A DNA stretch of 64,000 nucleotides from Flaccisagitta enflata. Lineage: Eukaryota > Chaetognatha > Sagittoidea > Aphragmophora. The stretch is from contig OZ231127.1 of assembly GCA_965153355.1 (NCBI GenBank), positions 80,476,001-80,540,000 on the forward strand. Reading direction: 5' to 3'. Made by a program: the position numbers and the translations under genes. The notes under the pieces were generated by a model, which worked only from the letters and a program-made list of their open reading frames with translations, was not told where the DNA came from and made no database searches. Of this stretch, positions 59,282-64,000 are shown in pieces; position 1 is the stretch's first letter; each line of letters begins with the position of its first letter.

Positions 59282-59570
59282 CTGAGAAAGGGATTGGATA
59301 TGACATGATGTAGAAATCAAAGGACCACCGTAATCCTCAATGCAACGGAAATTCCGACTGAGAAAGAGAAAGGATATGACATGGTGTAGAGATCAAAGGA
59401 CCACCGTAATCCTCAATGCAACGGAGGTTACAACTGAGAAAAGACGGGATATGACATGATGTAGAACTCAAAGGACCGCCGTAATCCTCAATGCAACGGA
59501 AGTTACGACTGAGAAAGAGAAAGGATATGACATGATGTAGGTAGAAATCAAAGGACCACCATGCAGGGGC
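59222..59570 (-). repeat. 76 bp tandem repeat of the exon 4 acceptor and 5' coding end
   Basis: CAAAGGACCACCGTAATCCT recurs at 59242, 59318, 59394 and (one mismatch) 59469, with a truncated copy at 59549; spacing is 75-80 bp. Each full unit contains, on the minus strand, the polypyrimidine-CTCAG acceptor and codons for NFRCIEDYGGPL or close variants. All copies keep the Tyr codon. 76 is not a multiple of 3, so use of an upstream acceptor with read-through would shift frame. Confidence 0.9.
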
Positions 59571-59990
59571 TGGTCTTGATCAGAGAATTTTGTTCAAGTC
59601 TTTGATGAATGATGATAGGTTTTAAGAGATGTATAGGTCAAAATAATTCGGATAATTGTGTCAAATGGAACGTTGTACAGTCGAGCTTCACTAGAGCGCA
59701 TCTCAAGGGACCGCACTAAATGATGCCTTATAGGCGAGGTGCCTTATTGCCAAAAGTATGAAATTCTGTATTTTACCAAAAGCCGACTTCCAGAAATGTG
59801 ACGGTATACTCTGATTTGCATCTTATCCCCATTTTTGTTTTGATTTGAAAACGTATGTTTTCAGTTGGAAGTTTACACAAAGAAAAAAAATGAAAGAAGG
59901 CAATTATGAAATGAGGATTAAGTCTGACATGAATCCATTTTTTTCCTTTTTTTTTTTGTATCTTGTGTCCCGACTGCGCCAAATCTGACA

Positions 59991-60127
59991 GTTTTTAGTT
60001 GCGGACACGCCGTGTCAGTCAGTTCGTCCATCAGTCAGTCCGAATTATTTTTGAATTGTGAGCGTTTTTTGCATTACTGCCCCTGCCCAACCATCTGCGA
60101 CTGTCTTGCCGTATATCCAGCCTTGTT
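59991..60127 (-). mobile_element. Hairpin-ended element, copy 11 (nested)
   Basis: GTTTTTAGTTGCGGACACGC, CAGTCAGTTCGTCCATCAGT core, CATTACTGCCCCTGCCCAAC and the end GCCGTATATCCAGCCTTGTT. Confidence 0.75.
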
Positions 60128-60200
60128 ACCTCTAGTAAACAGTATTACAATGTACTGGGTGAGATACCCTCTTTTGGCACAGCTCTCAAGGCGATTTCTC

Positions 60201-60367
60201 TTTTTAGTTGCGGACACGCAACTCTATAAGAGGCTTTGTCCGTCCATCCGTCGGTTTGTCTGTCTGTTGGTCCGTCCGGGGTCAGAGTTGAAAAGTGGGA
60301 AAACCCGCATTTCCGCCCCTGCCCACCCGTCCACAACTGGTATTGGCCGTGAATCCGGCCTTGTTTT
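60201..60367 (-). mobile_element. Hairpin-ended element, copy 12 (nested)
   Basis: TTTTTAGTTGCGGACACGCA with ACTCTATAAGAGGC, GTCCGTCCATCCGTCGG core, CATTTCCGCCCCTGCCCACC and GTGAATCCGGCCTTGTTTT. Very similar to the copy at 48327 in opposite orientation. Confidence 0.8.
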
Positions 60368-60659
60368 ACTCTTTTGGCGATGGAAAAGTGGATACATATT
60401 CTTTTTGGAGAATTCATGATTTTATTGTTGCGGTAAGTAGGGTGATGGATTGGCAAAATGTTTCTCTATGGACTGCACCAATTTTATCCTGCCTGTATGT
60501 CAGGTCAAACAACCAAAACGCTCTACCCCTTATTCTCTAGGGGTCAATATCAATAATGATCGGCAACCTCAATCGATCTAACCACGTCACATGTCCTTTG
60601 TTGCGGTCTTCATGATCAACATCATCACCATTTATGTTTTCCCCCCATAAAAAAAATCT

Positions 60660-61203
60660 TTGGCTCTGAGTTTCTTTATCCTCTTCTTCTTTTTCCTTTC
60701 CGTCTTCGTGTTTGTCCTAGCCTCGTCTTCATCTTCTTCTTCTTCTTCTTCTTCTTCTTCTTCTTCTTCTTCTTCTTCTTCTTCTTCTTCTTCTTCTTCT
60801 TCTTCTTTTTCCTTTCCGTCTTCGTGTTTGTCTTAGCCTCGTCTTCATCTTCATCTTAGTCTTCTTCTTCTTCTTCTTCTTCTTCTTCTTCTTCTTCTTC
60901 TTCTTCTTCTTCTTCTTCTTCTTCTTCTTCTTCTTCTTTTTCCTTTCCGTCTTTGTGTTTGTCTTAGCCTCGTCTTCATCTTCATCTTAGTCTTCTTCTT
61001 CTTCTTCTTCTTCTTCTTCTTCTTCTTCTTCTTCTTCTTCTTCTTCTTCTTCTTCTTCTTCTTCTTCTTCTTTTTCTTCTTCTTTTTCCTTTCCGTCTTT
61101 GTGTTTGTCTTAGCCTCGTCTTCATCTTCATCTTAGTCTTCTTCTTCTTCTTCTTCTTCTTCTTCTTCTTCTTCTTCTTCTTCTTCTTCTTCTTCTTCTT
61201 CTT
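60660..61203 (+). repeat. Higher-order (TTC)n array, 4 blocks with a common spacer
   Basis: Four pure TTC runs (about 60737-60806, 60863-60936, 60993-61070, 61138-61203) are separated by the same spacer TTTTTCCTTTCCGTCTTYGT followed by GTTTGTCTTAGCCTCGTCTT. The unit is therefore TTC run plus spacer, duplicated as a whole. The pyrimidine-only strand is over 60 bases long in each run. Confidence 0.95.
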
Positions 61204-61582
61204 GTCACTTTCTTGTTCCCAACATCTTTTTTTTTCAATATCAGCAATCTCGTTGGCCAAAAGACTGATTGATTTCTATTTCTTATTCATTTTTTTTCTT
61301 TATTTTTGTCTAGTTCTAATTCTTTTTTTTTCTCTTTTTCTTTTTTTTTTTTCTCCTCCTCCTTCATGCCTTCTAGGCGAGAAAAGAATCTAAAAATACC
61401 CATTTTTTTCATGCCTTCTAGTGAAATTTGCCTTGTAGGCGGGTGCGCAATAGACGGGGTTTCTCAACAAAAAAGTTAATGCAAAAAAGTTGGGACTTTC
61501 AAAATCATGCCATTTAACGAGGGATGCCTTATTAGCGGGTGCGCTCTAGTGAAGCTCGACTGTATTTGTGATTTGCACAAAC

Positions 61583-61732
61583 TTGTTGTTTTGAATGCAA
61601 AACTTCTCCTCTTTGGTAGGCGCAAATGAAGAATCGAAGAAACAACTTTCCACTTTTTCCACTTTTTCCATGAGTAAATAATGACGGAAGAGAAATCGGT
61701 ACGAAGAACCCCATCCCACTGTTGTTGTGAAA
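61583..61732 (-). CDS. S1 protease homolog, exon 3
   Basis: 150 bp from TTATTTGCAG to donor GTTTGT, phase 2 on both sides. It encodes SFTTTVGWGSSYRFLFRHYL (Ser split with exon 2), LMEKVEKVESCFFDSSFAPT and KEEKFCIQNNK. VGWG is the conserved S1 strand before the 145 loop. ESC-FF...KFC supplies the Cys168-Cys182 pair. Two other frames are open but do not give S1 motifs. The donor lies beside the end of a pogo-like MITE, and the acceptor 10-20 bases from a (GA)n tract. Confidence 0.85.
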
Positions 61733-61751
61733 CTGCAAATAATAATTAATA

Positions 61752-62226
<475 letters not shown>

Positions 62227-62397
62227 TGAGCGAAAGAAAAGGATTAAAAAAAAAGAGAAAGACACCTGGTTTATGAAAAATAGCAAGAGGAAAGCCAGAC
62301 GGACAGACAAATAGATGGACATCGCAGATCATAGAAGAACGAAATGACAATGCTGAAAATGAAAGGTCAAAGCAAAAAATCACACCAAAAGATGCAC

Positions 62398-62708
62398 CTG
62401 TTATTTCCTCCGACTCGTTCCCCCGTTCTCGCTAAACAAATCGGTCTCACGTATTGATTGAATTGAATATCACAGTTGAGTTTTAGCAACGCTACATTAT
62501 TGTTCCGGCTTTTTTCGCGTATTCTGATACTGTAGAAATAGTAGTTGAACATGTTATTGTTGTTGTTATTGTTGTTTTTGTTGTCATTGTCCTCTTCTTT
62601 CCATTGAGGATGTAGTATGATTCCACTGACTCCGACTGTGACTTTTCCACAATTAGGGTCGCCATTTTCCAGCAAATTTCGAACTCCGACAGTCACGCTA
62701 AGTCGACG
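62398..62708 (-). CDS. S1 protease homolog, exon 2: catalytic Asp replaced by Asn
   Basis: 311 bp from CCCCCCTCAG to AG|GTGCATC; phase 0 at the start, phase 2 at the end. It encodes RRLSVTVGVRNLLENGDPNC, GKVTVGVSGIILHPQW, an Asn-rich insert EEDNDNKNNNNNNN with MFNYYFYSIRIREKSRN, then NNVALLKLNCDIQFNQYVRP and ICLARTGERVGGNN. The order SVTVG...IILHPQW...NNVALLKL...RPICLA is the S1 core. The motif that normally reads D-I-A-L-L has Asn where catalytic Asp102 belongs. PIC supplies the Cys that links to an N-terminal prodomain in two-chain proteases. The Asn-rich loop is again AAC/AAT coded, which suggests microsatellite growth inside coding DNA. Confidence 0.87.
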
Positions 62709-62712
62709 CTGA

Positions 62713-62749
62713 GGGGGGGGGGAGGGGGGGGGGCAGGGGGAGGGGGGTC
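62713..62749 (+). repeat. G-run block
   Basis: Four to five runs of 5-10 G broken by single A or C, directly at the exon 2 acceptor (minus-strand polypyrimidine tract). Could form a G-quadruplex on the plus strand. Confidence 0.85.
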
Positions 62750-62798
62750 AAACGTCGGGATTGATTTTGGTTGTTATTGCTTTTATTAATTTGTGGGT

Positions 62799-62880
62799 GT
62801 TTTAAGATGCGTCCTCGCAGCTATATAAGAGGTCATGTCTGTCCGTCAGCTGGTCTGTCGGTCCGTCACGCAAACATTTA
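62799..62880 (-). mobile_element. Hairpin-family element, left part
   Basis: TTTTAAGATGCGTCCTCGCA with GCTATATAAGAGGTCATGTC and GTCCGTCAGCTGGTCTGTCG; cut off by the foldback element that follows. Confidence 0.65.
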
Positions 62881-62929
62881 AATCATAAAATCTGAGGATT
62901 GTTACCGATTGTACATCTAACAAGTCATC

Positions 62930-63418
62930 CAAGGATCGCACATGGTCAGCGGTACCCGATGCCCTGCTTGGAGTGATTAGCTGAAGAAGTGGAGTGAGAG
63001 CAGGGCAGCGGCCCCAAAGGGCCGATGTTCTGTAGGACACAGGGGTGAATTTCCATATGTCCTAAGAGGGTATATTTGAGGCCTTTGTAGCAGTTTTTCA
63101 TGATATTTAATGGGAATTTTGCATATTTTCAATTCCATCTCAATTTGCCATCTTATTCAATGGGAATTTTACATTTTTTTAGTTTTCATCAATTTTCCAT
63201 GTTATTCAATGGGAACATGCATCTTTTTGCTTTTTTTGTACATTTTCCATGTTATTCAATGGGAAATTAGCATTTTGTCAATTTCCCATGTTATTCAATG
63301 TAAATTAGAGGCTTGAGAAGCCTCGGGGGGGGGGGGACGTACGTAATGTCAGACGCACGTAACCTACACCCGTGTCCTACAGGACATCGGCCCTTTGGGG
63401 CCGCTACCCAAAAAGGAG
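62930..63418. mobile_element. Foldback element with CATTGAATAACATGG core, copy 2
   Basis: Tail CATGGTCAGCGGTACCCGAT and GCCCTGCTTGG, left arm GCAGCGGCCCCAAAGGGCCG with GTAGGACACAGGGGTGAATT, core of ~45 bp TTATTCAATGGGAATTTTGC units (63100-63300), poly-G, right arm GTCCTACAGGACATCGGCCC with TTTGGGGCCGCT. Same family and core as 26822-27470. In intron 1 of the protease homolog. Confidence 0.82.
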
Positions 63419-63467
63419 CACTAATCAGTCTGATCTAAACCTACACATTACCCAAACACAGGAACGC

Positions 63468-63873
<406 letters not shown>

Positions 63874-64000
63874 CTGCATGATAAGATATGAGTCAAAGTT
63901 GAGTCAGAGGATGATATTGTGATGCTTGCCATCCATGGCACTTGAGTTATGTGCGGACACGCAATCTGCATGATAAGATATGGGTCAAAGTTGAGTCAGA

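Larger units (their letters stand above)
59678..61562. mobile_element. Pogo-like element with 23 bp TIR, TA target (in intron 3 of the protease homolog)
   Basis: CAGTCGAGCTTCACTAGAGC and three more bases are exactly inverted at the right end; TA lies at 59676-59677 and 61563-61564. Repeated GGTGCCTTATNGGC-type blocks line both ends. The interior holds two hairpin-ended elements and a large (TTC)n block. Its right end is 20 bp from the exon 3 donor. Confidence 0.88.

Overview
This window is nuclear DNA of a eukaryote, almost certainly an invertebrate animal. It has spliced genes with GT-AG introns and metazoan domain families: a MyTH4-bearing myosin, an S1 protease homolog, a discoidin-like secreted protein and an Ig-like exon. 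It also has a Jockey-like LINE and very dense microsatellites. Nothing seen fixes the phylum. A run of 10 N at 36235-36244 is an assembly gap. No bacterial features are present.

Layout. 0.5-9.3 kb is repeats: a TTTGCC-based composite minisatellite, a 2.6 kb AT-rich inverted repeat built on TTAATTAAC, a 607 bp TIR element with TA target duplications, and simple repeats. 9.3-13.25 kb is a Jockey-like LINE with two open reading frames joined by a TAATG overlap. At 13.8 kb lies one phase 1-1 exon resembling half an Ig domain. 16-36 kb is almost gene-free and holds (AAC)n tracts, 83/84 bp satellites, hAT-like and pogo-like elements, 440 bp duplications and many copies of a hairpin-ended element with a tandem-repeat core. 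At 37.2 kb is the last coding exon of UBE2N/Ubc13 (minus strand). 38-49.4 kb is transposable elements again, including a 2.7 kb hAT-like element with a LINE 3' end inside it.

The right third carries the genes. A minus-strand three-exon gene (54880 to 49650) encodes a 189-residue secreted discoidin-like protein. Its second intron contains a 2.6 kb DNA transposon with a decayed ORF, and its first intron contains a large foldback element. Two plus-strand exons (55078-55907) encode most of a myosin MyTH4 domain, interrupted by 29 consecutive asparagines. A minus-strand gene (63873 to about 58431, open at both ends) encodes an S1 serine-protease homolog in which all three catalytic residues are replaced. 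Every intron of that gene holds repeats, and two of its exons have their acceptor and 5' end duplicated in tandem.

The proteins do not form an obvious pathway. The unifying theme is repeat DNA pressing on genes: microsatellites form or abut splice sites, a trinucleotide tract has become coding, and foldbacks or MITEs end close to splice donors. The best candidates for follow-up are the triple-dead protease homolog with its exon-edge duplications, the element families with constant ends and interchangeable tandem-repeat cores, and the 2.6 kb TTAATTAAC palindrome.
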